IMG/VR virus record: IMGVR_UViG_3300048822_000001
Span: 1 to 20,266 of that record
Strand: one strand, 5' to 3'
Origin: a virus
Length of the DNA: 20,266 nt
The notes beneath the pieces were generated by a model. It saw only the letters and a program-made list of their open reading frames with translations. It ran no database searches and was not told where the DNA came from. Shown one piece after another: positions 14,053 through 20,266 of the stretch. The translations under genes were made by a program, and so were the position numbers. Each line of letters begins with the position of its first letter. The first letter of the stretch is position 1.

Positions 14053-14489
14053 TGATCGACCAGCACACCGAAGCGACGTTCGAGGACGCCTCCGGCAAGT
14101 CCCATAAATATCTGCTCTACAAAATCCCTGCCGTTGCTGGCCGTGAGATTCTGTGCCAGTGGCCGCTTACTGCGCTCCCTAAGGTCGGTGACTATTCGGC
14201 GAATGAAGGGGTAGCCCTTAAGATGCTGTCGTACGTCGCCGTCGAAAAGAACGGGACCCCTATTCGCCTATCGACCACGGAACTCGTTGATAACCACGTC
14301 CCTGACGCTGTGGTCATGATGCGTATTGAACGGGAGATGTTCAAATATAACTTCGGTTTTTTTTTGGAAGAAAAAGTCTTAACTTTCTTCGAGCGGCTGA
14401 CGGGGATGATCGACAGCAAGATTTCAGAAATGTTGACGGCTTCATTGCAACGATCATCGCCGACGGAAAAGCGACCCTCCACGAATTAA
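14052..14489 (+). CDS. Tail assembly chaperone, short (unshifted) form
   Basis: This 145-residue protein lies between tube and tape measure, the invariable position of tail assembly chaperones (lambda gpG analogue). The N-terminal part (HKYLLYKIPAVAGREILCQW, then NEGVALKMLSYVAVEK, PIRLSTTELVDNHVPD) is a compact domain; the region before the stop (EEKVLTFFERLTGMIDSKIS) is helical and the last 15 residues (SLQRSSPTEKRPSTN) are low-complexity. The chaperone coats the tape measure before tube polymerisation. Its ATG overlaps the tube stop. The gene contains a T9 run (14357-14365) from which the longer product listed next would arise. Confidence 0.8.
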   Translation: MIDQHTEATFEDASGKSHKYLLYKIPAVAGREILCQWPLTALPKVGDYSANEGVALKMLSYVAVEKNGTPIRLSTTELVDNHVPDAVVMMRIEREMFKYNFGFFLEEKVLTFFERLTGMIDSKISEMLTASLQRSSPTEKRPSTN

Positions 14490-14587
14490 GAACCATCTAT
14501 TCACTTGAGGACGCATTCTTGCTCTGGGAATGCGTAGTGATACCGCGCTATAATGCGTGGGTAGCTTCCCGGAGGCGCGCACCATGA
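14052..14587 (+). CDS. Tail assembly chaperone, -1 frameshifted form
   Basis: The -1 frame is open from 14351 to a TGA at 14585-14587. From about 14441 it reads FIATIIADGKATLHELRTIY then SLEDAFLLWECVV and PRYNAWVASRRRAP, a protein-like sequence typical of the C-terminal half of tail chaperones (GKAT...EL...YSLEDAFLL). That frame has no ATG, GTG or TTG before the TTG near the tryptophan-rich end, so it can hardly be translated other than by frameshifting from the upstream gene. With slippage at the T run the product has about 178 residues (104 before and 74 after). The TGA overlaps the tape-measure ATG (ATGA), as expected for a real gene end. This is the lambda G/GT arrangement; without the shift 95 bases before the tape measure would be unexplained. 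Confidence 0.8.
14357..14390 (+). promoter_or_regulatory. Probable -1 frameshift signal: T9 run and stem-loop
   Basis: Nine Ts at 14357-14365 give a slippery T-TTT-TTT heptamer in the right phase (14357-14363). A perfect 7-bp stem follows, GAAGAAA (14367-14373) with TTTCTTC (14384-14390) and a 10-base loop. The spacer after the heptamer is short (3 bases) and the stem is AT-rich. Transcriptional slippage on the T run is an alternative. Confidence 0.6.
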
Positions 14588-15969
14588 CCACCGTTGACAC
14601 CTTCGTCTATCTTTTTAAGTCGGACACTAAGGGCGCGAGCGACGACGCGAATAAGCTCGACCAGCAGATCAGCCAGCTTGCGGCAAAGGGCGATAAGCGC
14701 ACCGAGAAAGAGGAAAAGCAGCTTAAGGAGTTGCGGAAACAGCGCGTCGCCTACACCCAAGACCTTCGCGACCAGACCAAACTTATCGACAAGCAGGCCG
14801 AGAGTACCGATAAACTCGCTGATTCGCTCGTCAGCGTCGGTGTTTCAGCGATAGCGGCGTTTGCCGGATTCGAGGGGATAAAATCAATAGCTTCGGATGC
14901 GCTTAACTTGAACCTCAACCTCCAACAGACGCGCGCCCTTACGGGGCAAAACGCCGAGGAGATACAGGCGTGGGATCAGGCCTTCGAGCGCCTCGGAGCG
15001 CCCGGTGGGGCTTTTACAAAGTGGTTTACGACCTATTCCCAATACCTCCAGCGGACGGGGCAAGATACCAAGCAAATCCTCCCTTTCCTGCGGTCGCTTT
15101 CCGACGAAATTAAGAACCTCCCCGAGGATCAGGGTCGCCAGCGTTTCCAGCAAGCGGCACAGGCTTTCGGTCTGCCACAGGAGTTTTATCTCGCTTTACG
15201 CGAGGGCGGCGCGGCGCTTGATGATTTAATCCAGACACAAGAAAAATTCATAAAGGCAAACAAGGCCAGCGAGGACTCGACACGCTCTTTCGTGGCGTCT
15301 TTACAGAACCTCGGATCGTCGCTCGTCGGGCTTTTCTCTCGAATTCTCGGGCCGCTGACGGGGTTCCAGACATCGTGGAACAATATCCTTGCAACTCTGA
15401 TATCCGGGAATTTTAGCGCGGGGTCTTTGATAAGCGCAGCGCTCACTGGTTTTAAGGGCCAGTCGAACCCTGACAATGGAAATAATGCGTCAAAAGTTCT
15501 GCCCTTAATCTCACAATACGAAAGCGGCAACAGAAACGTCTTAAACGCCAGCGGCCCGGGAGGAACTCCTGCCTCTACCGCAAGCGGCTATTATCAGATC
15601 ACCAACGGAACGTGGCAAGATTTTGCTCCGAAAGCCGGGGTTTCCTTAAAGCAATACCCGACGGCCATGTCCGCCCCCCAAGACGTACAGCAAAAAGTTG
15701 CCGCTCTCCTTTATAACCAACGCGGAATCGAGCCGTGGTCGTCCGATACGAGGCTGCTTGCGGCATTAGGGAAAGACACGGTCGCGCAGGCCGATTCGAG
15801 CAGCTTTAATGCGCCGACCGCGGGCGGTGGAGGTTCTATCTCAATCGGAAAGGTCGAGGTACACACGCAAGCGAAGGACGCGCCCGGCATTGCCGACGCC
15901 ATTGTCTCGGAACTGCATCGCGCGTATCGTTCGGTGGTAAGCAACTGGGACGACGGGGTCGTTAAATAA
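14584..15969 (+). CDS. Tape measure protein with muralytic domain
   Basis: This protein sets tail length and reaches into the cell envelope at infection. I choose the ATG at 14584 (461 residues), with GGAGG eight bases upstream and an ATGA overlap with the chaperone stop, over the GTG at 14557. Order: a charged coiled-coil region (about residues 15-80), a hydrophobic segment (LVSVGVSAIAAFAGFEGIKS, about 80-100), a helical middle, a second hydrophobic stretch (LATLISGNFSAGSLISAALT, about 270-290), a lysozyme/transglycosylase-like domain (about 305-400) with Glu313 in ISQYESGNRN as catalytic candidate plus SGYYQITNGTWQDFAP, and a C-terminal motif KVEVHTQAKDAPGIADAI common to tape measures. At 461 residues it is short, implying a short tail. 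Confidence 0.85.
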   Translation: MTTVDTFVYLFKSDTKGASDDANKLDQQISQLAAKGDKRTEKEEKQLKELRKQRVAYTQDLRDQTKLIDKQAESTDKLADSLVSVGVSAIAAFAGFEGIKSIASDALNLNLNLQQTRALTGQNAEEIQAWDQAFERLGAPGGAFTKWFTTYSQYLQRTGQDTKQILPFLRSLSDEIKNLPEDQGRQRFQQAAQAFGLPQEFYLALREGGAALDDLIQTQEKFIKANKASEDSTRSFVASLQNLGSSLVGLFSRILGPLTGFQTSWNNILATLISGNFSAGSLISAALTGFKGQSNPDNGNNASKVLPLISQYESGNRNVLNASGPGGTPASTASGYYQITNGTWQDFAPKAGVSLKQYPTAMSAPQDVQQKVAALLYNQRGIEPWSSDTRLLAALGKDTVAQADSSSFNAPTAGGGGSISIGKVEVHTQAKDAPGIADAIVSELHRAYRSVVSNWDDGVVK

Positions 15970-16685
15970 TGGCTATTTTGGGGAGCATCGCCGTTACCGC
16001 CGTTGACCTTTTTTTGTCGACGCAAGCCTACGACTCGGTCGCCGTTCTCGACGGCTTCACCCAAATTTTCGAGGCCGCGCGCCCGATGCGCGCTACCGTC
16101 CGGCAGCCTTCGCGCCTGCTTGACCACCCTATTGAAACGGGGCAGGTCATCACCGACTATAGCATAAACCTCCCCGTCGAGATCGATTTAACGGTCATCG
16201 TGCAGGCGCAAGACTACCGCAGCACCTACGCCGAGATTTATCAGTATTTCCAGACTAAGGGTCTGCTCACCGTTCAGCTTAAGACCGCGAACTACGCGAA
16301 CATGGTCATCGCGGACATTCCACACGAGGAAACGACGCAGCTTTACGATGCGTTCCAGATGGTCATAAAATTTCGCCAGATACTCGTTAATCAGGCGGCG
16401 ACCTCCTCCAACTTCTCGCCGGCCGACCCCACCCAGTCCAACACGCAGGCGCTAGGGCAACAAAACAGCTACGCGCCGACCAGCACCCAAACAACGCTCG
16501 GGACGCAGACGTCTCCCGGGACGGCTTATTCGAGCGTCTACCCACCCACGGCCACGGCCAACCAAGTCCAGCAGGGGCCGCAGACGGTGGGAATACCCCA
16601 GATCGACAATGTCCCAACGGGGAGCATTCAGACGCTCACAAGCGAACAATCGCTCTCGACCTCGTTTGGTGGAGGTGGATCGTAA
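15969..16685 (+). CDS. Dit-like baseplate / distal tail protein
   Basis: This 238-residue protein probably forms the ring at the tail tip to which the hub attaches. Residues 1-140 resemble Dit-like N-terminal domains: ARPMRATVRQPSRLLDHPIE, TGQVITDYSINLPVEIDLTV, the YRSTYAEIYQYFQTKGLLTV stretch and the ADIPHEETTQLYDAFQMVIK segment, the last being the most conserved. The remaining ~95 residues are low-complexity, rich in Gln, Thr, Ser and Pro, and end in a Gly-rich tail (FGGGGS); a disordered linker is likely. Its ATG overlaps the tape-measure stop (TAATG). Confidence 0.75.
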   Translation: MAILGSIAVTAVDLFLSTQAYDSVAVLDGFTQIFEAARPMRATVRQPSRLLDHPIETGQVITDYSINLPVEIDLTVIVQAQDYRSTYAEIYQYFQTKGLLTVQLKTANYANMVIADIPHEETTQLYDAFQMVIKFRQILVNQAATSSNFSPADPTQSNTQALGQQNSYAPTSTQTTLGTQTSPGTAYSSVYPPTATANQVQQGPQTVGIPQIDNVPTGSIQTLTSEQSLSTSFGGGGS

Positions 16686-17101
16686 TGCCGGTAGGACTTC
16701 CCCTCCAACAGACCGCCAATCAGTCATTCACGACGACGCTTGATGGGAACCTCTACGACTTGACGGTCCGCACCTGTAACGGCGTAACGACGGTGAGCAT
16801 CACTTTAAACGGCACGGACGTCGTCGACAACGCGCAAGCACCCGCAAGCGGGCCGATCATCCCTTCCCAGTACCTTGAGGCCGGAAATTTCTCTTTCCTG
16901 ACGGCGAACCAGCAGCTTCCGACGTACGAGCAGTTTACCTTGACGCAGTCGCTCTTTTATTTTACCGCAGCGGAGTTAGCGGCGTTCCGCACACCGCCTG
17001 TAGCAGCTTCTCCACAAGTCCCCACGGTCACCGAATCATTCTTTAATCCAATTGCGGCTCTCCCTTTGCGTTTTTCGCCAGTCGGCTATGTGGGGGTGTA
17101 A
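16685..17101 (+). CDS. Baseplate plug protein (Pam3 gp18-like)
   Basis: This 138-residue protein resembles the plug of cyanophage Pam3-type baseplates. The opening LPLQQTANQSFTTTLDGNLY followed by DLTVRTCNGVTTVSITLNGT gives the two-hairpin pattern of that domain, and IIPSQYLEAGNFSFLTANQQ is the conserved centre. The plug is thought to seat in the tube lumen over the hub. The C-terminal 40 residues (TESFFNPIAALPLRFSPVGY) extend beyond the core. GGAGG lies nine bases before the ATG, which overlaps the preceding stop. Family recognition is from memory of the motif and is fairly confident. Confidence 0.72.
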   Translation: MPVGLPLQQTANQSFTTTLDGNLYDLTVRTCNGVTTVSITLNGTDVVDNAQAPASGPIIPSQYLEAGNFSFLTANQQLPTYEQFTLTQSLFYFTAAELAAFRTPPVAASPQVPTVTESFFNPIAALPLRFSPVGYVGV

Positions 17102-17103
17102 TC

Positions 17104-17964
17104 ATGAAGGCGTTCGACGACCGCCTCATTCGGCTTCAGATCAGCCTTAACGATACAGGCGAGACGTTTGTGTACGACCAGAATTATTTTATCTCGGCGA
17201 GCGGGACGAAGTACGTTAACGGCAATTTTGCCGACTTCGCAATTCGAATCGATAATATCAACAAAACCACACGCGACCTTTTGATTAACCGGACGTCTTT
17301 GTGGGCCAAGAACAAGACCGTCGCGAATATATCTCTCGAAGTTGGAAGGCAGTCCTACGGGACGTTCCAGATCGCCGCCGGTCAGTCAATCGCATGCACC
17401 CCGACCCAACCGCCGGACATAGGTCTGATATTTAAATCTCTCTCCCAAGTCGGGGCGATGGGACTTATTGGCGCCTACAGTGCGGCCCCGATAACGACCC
17501 TCAAGGTCATCGCCCAGCAGATCGCGACCAGCAACAGCCTAACGCTTGATTATCAAGCGAGCCAGAATCCAACTATCGGGAATTACCATTTTACGGGCGC
17601 CGCACCGGTTCAGGTCAAAAAATTGCAGGAACTAGGCTATATAAACGCGTACATCGACGACACGAGCAAGAGCCTTGTGGTCACAGATAACGGGGTCGCT
17701 CGAGCCGTTCCTCCTATCGACGTAAATCCTCAAACGGGGATGGTCGGAGTCCCACAACTCACCGAAATCGGCGCGCGCGCGGTGCAATTAATCAAAAACG
17801 AAGTCAAGATCGGAGCGCCTGTTAACTTACAAAGCCAGATCAATCCGGGGGTGAACGGAAAATACCTGATCGCGAAACTAGGATTTGACGTAGCGAGTTG
17901 GCAGACGCCATTTTACTGGATCATGGACTTGCGTATTCCCCTTTCGACGGGTAGCCCGCAATGA
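17104..17964 (+). CDS. Baseplate hub protein
   Basis: This 286-residue protein occupies the hub position (Mu gp44 / T4 gp27 analogue, smaller), between plug and spike. Supporting features are the N-terminal RLIRLQISLNDTGETFVYDQ, IRIDNINKTTRDLLINRTSL (a frequent hub segment), VANISLEVGRQSYGTFQIAA, the middle domain ITTLKVIAQQIATSNSLTLD typical of hub/VgrG-like second domains, then INAYIDDTSKSLVVTDNGVA and a C-terminal PVNLQSQINPGVNGKYLIAK. The hub trimer binds the spike below it. A GGGGGTG stretch lies close to the ATG. Its stop overlaps the spike gene's ATG. Confidence 0.75.
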   Translation: MKAFDDRLIRLQISLNDTGETFVYDQNYFISASGTKYVNGNFADFAIRIDNINKTTRDLLINRTSLWAKNKTVANISLEVGRQSYGTFQIAAGQSIACTPTQPPDIGLIFKSLSQVGAMGLIGAYSAAPITTLKVIAQQIATSNSLTLDYQASQNPTIGNYHFTGAAPVQVKKLQELGYINAYIDDTSKSLVVTDNGVARAVPPIDVNPQTGMVGVPQLTEIGARAVQLIKNEVKIGAPVNLQSQINPGVNGKYLIAKLGFDVASWQTPFYWIMDLRIPLSTGSPQ

Positions 17965-18659
17965 CTTTTAACTTTGGCCCACCCTCACGGAACCCTACGA
18001 ATGACGACTCGATGGTCGGCATGTTCGACGTCGTTCTCGCAAAATTTCTCCAAAACTTTGTCGATGACATGATTCCGGCGCAAGTCGTCGCGTACAGTCG
18101 GACGAGCAATACCGCACAGGTTCAACCGCTTATTTCTCGGGTGACGACACAAGGTGTGACGGTCAAACGGGCGGCAGTCCAATCGGTGCCGGTCATCCAG
18201 ATAGGTGGGGGAGGATTTGTCCTAAACTTCCCGATAAAGACCGGAGACCTCGGGTTCTTAAAAGCCAACGACGTGGATATTTCGCTTTTTAAACAGTTCT
18301 GGAACATGGTCGTCCCCAATACCGCGCGAAAGCATAATTTTGCGGACAGCGTGTTTATTCCAGCCGCGCTTACCGGCGTTACGATCCAGACTGCCGACGC
18401 GTCGAACGTCGTTCTCCAAGCCCTCAACGGTTCGGTGCGCATCAGTCTAGGCACGGGGAACGCTTGTATCACCGACCAGTCGGCCTACGCGCAAAGTCCG
18501 AACGCGATCCTCGACATCCAATCGACGACGCGAGCTTTTAAACTGCCCGTAATGACGACAACGCAAAAAAATGCTATCCCTTCTCCGAAGCAAGGATTCA
18601 TGGTTTACGACTCCACGGAGAACGGAGTTTCAACTTATAACGGAAGTGCATGGTCGTAG
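17961..18659 (+). CDS. Central baseplate spike (Gp138-type OB domain) with fibre-like C-terminus
   Basis: This 232-residue protein is the membrane-piercing spike at the tail tip. Residues about 35-115 resemble the Gp138 N-terminal OB-fold (DMIPAQVVAYSRTSNTAQVQ, VQSVPVIQIGGGGFVLNFPI, TGDLGFLKANDVDISLFKQF), followed by the HNFADSVFIPAA link and a short beta-rich shaft. The last ~55 residues (SPNAILDIQSTTRAFKLPVM, TTTQKNAIPSPKQGFMVYDS, YNGSAWS) are not a pointed tip but match the motif commonly found near the ends of phage tail fibre proteins. No His-x-His metal site typical of spike apexes is visible. The ATG overlaps the hub stop (ATGA). The spike call is good; the C-terminal assignment is by motif. 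Confidence 0.78.
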   Translation: MTFNFGPPSRNPTNDDSMVGMFDVVLAKFLQNFVDDMIPAQVVAYSRTSNTAQVQPLISRVTTQGVTVKRAAVQSVPVIQIGGGGFVLNFPIKTGDLGFLKANDVDISLFKQFWNMVVPNTARKHNFADSVFIPAALTGVTIQTADASNVVLQALNGSVRISLGTGNACITDQSAYAQSPNAILDIQSTTRAFKLPVMTTTQKNAIPSPKQGFMVYDSTENGVSTYNGSAWS

Positions 18660-18660
18660 A

Positions 18661-19029
18661 ATGACCCAGACATTCGGAACAACGGCATTCCCCGCAAACG
18701 ACATTTACTTATTGCCGAACGGAAACGTCGCTATTTTGCAGGGCCAGTCCGCAGTCGAGGCGGCGTGTCAATCCACTTCTCTCCTTCGCTTAGGTGAAGC
18801 TATCCTTCAAACGACTTTAGGAATTCCGTACTTCCAAGCGGTATGGGCCGGGGTGCCTAATCTATCCGTCTACGAGAGTTACCTCCGCAATGCGATTACA
18901 AGCGTCAACGGCGTTGTGGGAATCCAAAGTTTAACTATCAGCGTTTCGCAGGGGACGTTATCATACACAGCGACGATTGAATCCGTGTATGGCGAAATTT
19001 ATCTTACGCAGGAGATTCCCCTCTCATGA
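18661..19029 (+). CDS. Baseplate wedge protein (gp25 / Mu gp46-like)
   Basis: This 122-residue protein fits the gp25-like wedge family that links sheath and baseplate. The region QGQSAVEAACQSTSLLRLGE, then AILQTTLGIPYFQAVWAGVP and YESYLRNAITSVNGVVGIQS, followed by beta strands (LTISVSQGTLSYTATIESVY), matches the helix-loop-strand pattern of the family. I use the ATG at 18661, one base after the spike stop; the frame extends upstream into the spike gene but that part has no domain. The ribosome site is weak (GGAAG 14 bases upstream), so coupling to the preceding gene is likely. Its stop overlaps the next ATG. Confidence 0.72.
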   Translation: MTQTFGTTAFPANDIYLLPNGNVAILQGQSAVEAACQSTSLLRLGEAILQTTLGIPYFQAVWAGVPNLSVYESYLRNAITSVNGVVGIQSLTISVSQGTLSYTATIESVYGEIYLTQEIPLS

Positions 19030-20240
19030 CCCAGACCGCGTATTTGTACCTAACCGATCAAGGCGTCATAGTCTCGGACACCAGCGGGACTTTGGCTCAA
19101 GTTCAATCGGAATGGTTGCAGGCCTTTGGAGCGGATTTAATCGTAACGCCCGACACCCCGCAGGGCGTCATGATTACCGCCGAGGCGCTGGCGCGGAATA
19201 ACGTCATCAACAATAACGCGGCGCTTGCAAATCAGATCAACCCTAACGTGGCCGGAGGTACTTTTCTTGACGCTATAGGCCTGCTGACCGGAATCCAGCG
19301 GACGCCGGGGTCGCCGACGGTCGTGCCGAACGTCACCCTTTCGGGCGTTGCTGGTACCACGATCCCATCTGGGGTTCAGGCGCAGACCGCCGCCGGAGAC
19401 CTTTTCGTGTCCACCGCCGCCGTTACTTTAGGGGCAGGGGGAAGCGCGACCGTGAATTTCCAGTCTTCCGCAAACGGGGCGATTCCGTGCGCGGAAAACG
19501 CGCTTAATATCATCGTGACCGGAATTCTCGGCTGGGAGACGGTAAATAACACGACAGCAGGGACTGTAGGGGCCACAACGCAGAGCGACCAAGCGTTTCG
19601 TGCTTATCGTTTAAATACCCTCGCTTTTAACAGCATATCTCTCGCCGCCGCAATCACATCGGCGCTCTATGAGACGCCGGGCGTGACAAGCCTCACCTTC
19701 CAAGAGAACATCGCCGCCACGACCGAGACGATCAACGGCATCTCGATGGTCGCGCGCTCCGTTTACGCTTGCGTGGAAGGGGGAACAAACACAGCGGTCG
19801 CGGCAGCTCTCCTCGAAAATAAATCCAGCGGTGCGGCTTGGAACGGCAGCACGTCGGTCTCCGTTATCGAACCAGCCAGCGGCCAGACCTACACCGTCCT
19901 CTTTGACCGCCCCACCGCCGTCCCCATTCAGGTCACCGTCACGACCCCCAACGGTAACGCGGACGCGATCACCCAATCGATTCTCGACTACGCCGCCGGT
20001 CTCGTGCAGATCATCGACCAGAACGGCACTAGCCAAACTCTACCGGGTTTTATCGTCGGATCATCCGTATCACCGTTCGATATTTCCGGGGCGATTATGG
20101 CTGAAAATCCGGGGGTCTATCTCTCGAACGTCCAAGTCGGAACGGTCGCCAGTATGACGGTCTCGAACACGCCAGTCGCCATCGCGGTTAATCAGATCGC
20201 GACGGTAAGCGCGAACAACATAAGCGTTATCATTACATGA
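19026..20240 (+). CDS. Baseplate J-like protein (Mu gp47 / T4 gp6 type)
   Basis: This 404-residue wedge protein forms the baseplate ring with the gp25-like protein. Landmarks: ALANQINPNVAGGTFLDAIG with the LTGIQRTPGSPTVVPNVTLS strand, GVAGTTIPSGVQAQTAAGDL (the J-family beta domain), the SSANGAIPCAENALNIIVTG segment, the conserved QSDQAFRAYRLNTLAF helix followed by AAITSALYETPGVTSLTFQE, and a final PFDISGAIMAENPGVYLSNV. All are hallmarks of baseplate J proteins. The ATG overlaps the stop of the gp25-like gene and the gene's own stop overlaps the next ATG (ATGA). Confidence 0.88.
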   Translation: MTQTAYLYLTDQGVIVSDTSGTLAQVQSEWLQAFGADLIVTPDTPQGVMITAEALARNNVINNNAALANQINPNVAGGTFLDAIGLLTGIQRTPGSPTVVPNVTLSGVAGTTIPSGVQAQTAAGDLFVSTAAVTLGAGGSATVNFQSSANGAIPCAENALNIIVTGILGWETVNNTTAGTVGATTQSDQAFRAYRLNTLAFNSISLAAAITSALYETPGVTSLTFQENIAATTETINGISMVARSVYACVEGGTNTAVAAALLENKSSGAAWNGSTSVSVIEPASGQTYTVLFDRPTAVPIQVTVTTPNGNADAITQSILDYAAGLVQIIDQNGTSQTLPGFIVGSSVSPFDISGAIMAENPGVYLSNVQVGTVASMTVSNTPVAIAVNQIATVSANNISVIIT

Positions 20241-20266
20241 CCCAAGTCATAGGCACCGAAAATTAC
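20237..20266 (+). CDS. Start of the next tail gene (partial)
   Basis: An ATG overlapping the preceding TGA (ATGA) opens a frame reading MTQVIGTENY up to the end of the window. In similar phages the gene after the J-like protein is another baseplate/tail protein (Mu gp48 position) or a fibre gene. Only ten codons are visible, so the function cannot be judged. Confidence 0.5.
   Translation, partial: MTQVIGTENY

Noticed and set aside
18661-20248. Shared opening ATGACCCA in three successive genes (18661, 19026, 20237)
   Set aside because: It encodes Met-Thr-Gln in each case and two of the three are constrained by the ATGA overlap. Eight bases are too few to call a regulatory repeat.
1-20266. 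tRNA genes, CRISPR arrays, integrase or attachment sites, defence genes
   Set aside because: None was seen on either strand. The window is fully occupied by virion and homing genes, so I cannot tell whether the phage is temperate.

Overview
The window is part of the late structural region of a tailed phage or prophage with a contractile tail (myovirus morphology). All convincing genes lie on the + strand and are packed with overlaps (ATGA, TAATG, GTGA) or very short gaps. The gene order is the canonical one: terminase, portal, head morphogenesis, protease/scaffold, cement, major capsid, neck, sheath, tube, tail chaperone, tape measure, baseplate. The set (DUF1073-type portal, DUF2184-type capsid, DUF3383-type sheath, plug, hub, Gp138-type spike, gp25-like and J-like wedge proteins) resembles the simple Mu/Pam3-like contractile tails of phages of Gram-negative bacteria. 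The host cannot be named from the sequence; base composition is moderately GC-rich except in the inserted homing elements.

Layout. 1-1815 is the 3' part of the large terminase gene, whose ATPase is interrupted by an intein with a LAGLIDADG endonuclease; the intein start lies outside the window. 1824-8581 is the head module: portal, a DUF6527-like protein, Mu gpF-like minor head protein, HNH endonuclease, a small unknown gene, a fused protease-scaffold with a nested scaffold start, a cement protein with two inserted beta domains, and the major capsid protein. 8582-8739 is the only sizeable gap and holds a promoter-like pair, a rho-independent terminator and two small hairpins. 8740-11313 encodes neck and tail-completion proteins. 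11324-12058 is an AT-rich GIY-YIG homing endonuclease gene wedged in front of the sheath gene. 12064-14587 holds sheath, tube and a tail chaperone with a -1 frameshifted extension. 14584-20240 holds a short tape measure with a muralytic domain and the baseplate genes. A further gene begins at 20237.

How the genes work together. Terminase packages DNA through the portal into a capsid built from the major capsid and cement proteins around the scaffold, which the protease removes. The neck proteins close the head and join it to a tail polymerised from tube and sheath on a baseplate of Dit-like protein, plug, hub, spike, gp25-like and J-like proteins. Tail length is set by the tape measure together with the frameshifting chaperone.

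The most notable observations are: three endonucleases of three different families within 12 kb; a GIY-YIG gene with no ATG, GTG or TTG that preserves its domain but with AUU behind a strong Shine-Dalgarno; a tail-chaperone frameshift at a T9 run followed by a stem-loop; a nested scaffold start; and a mobile beta-rich domain present three times in two unrelated virion proteins.
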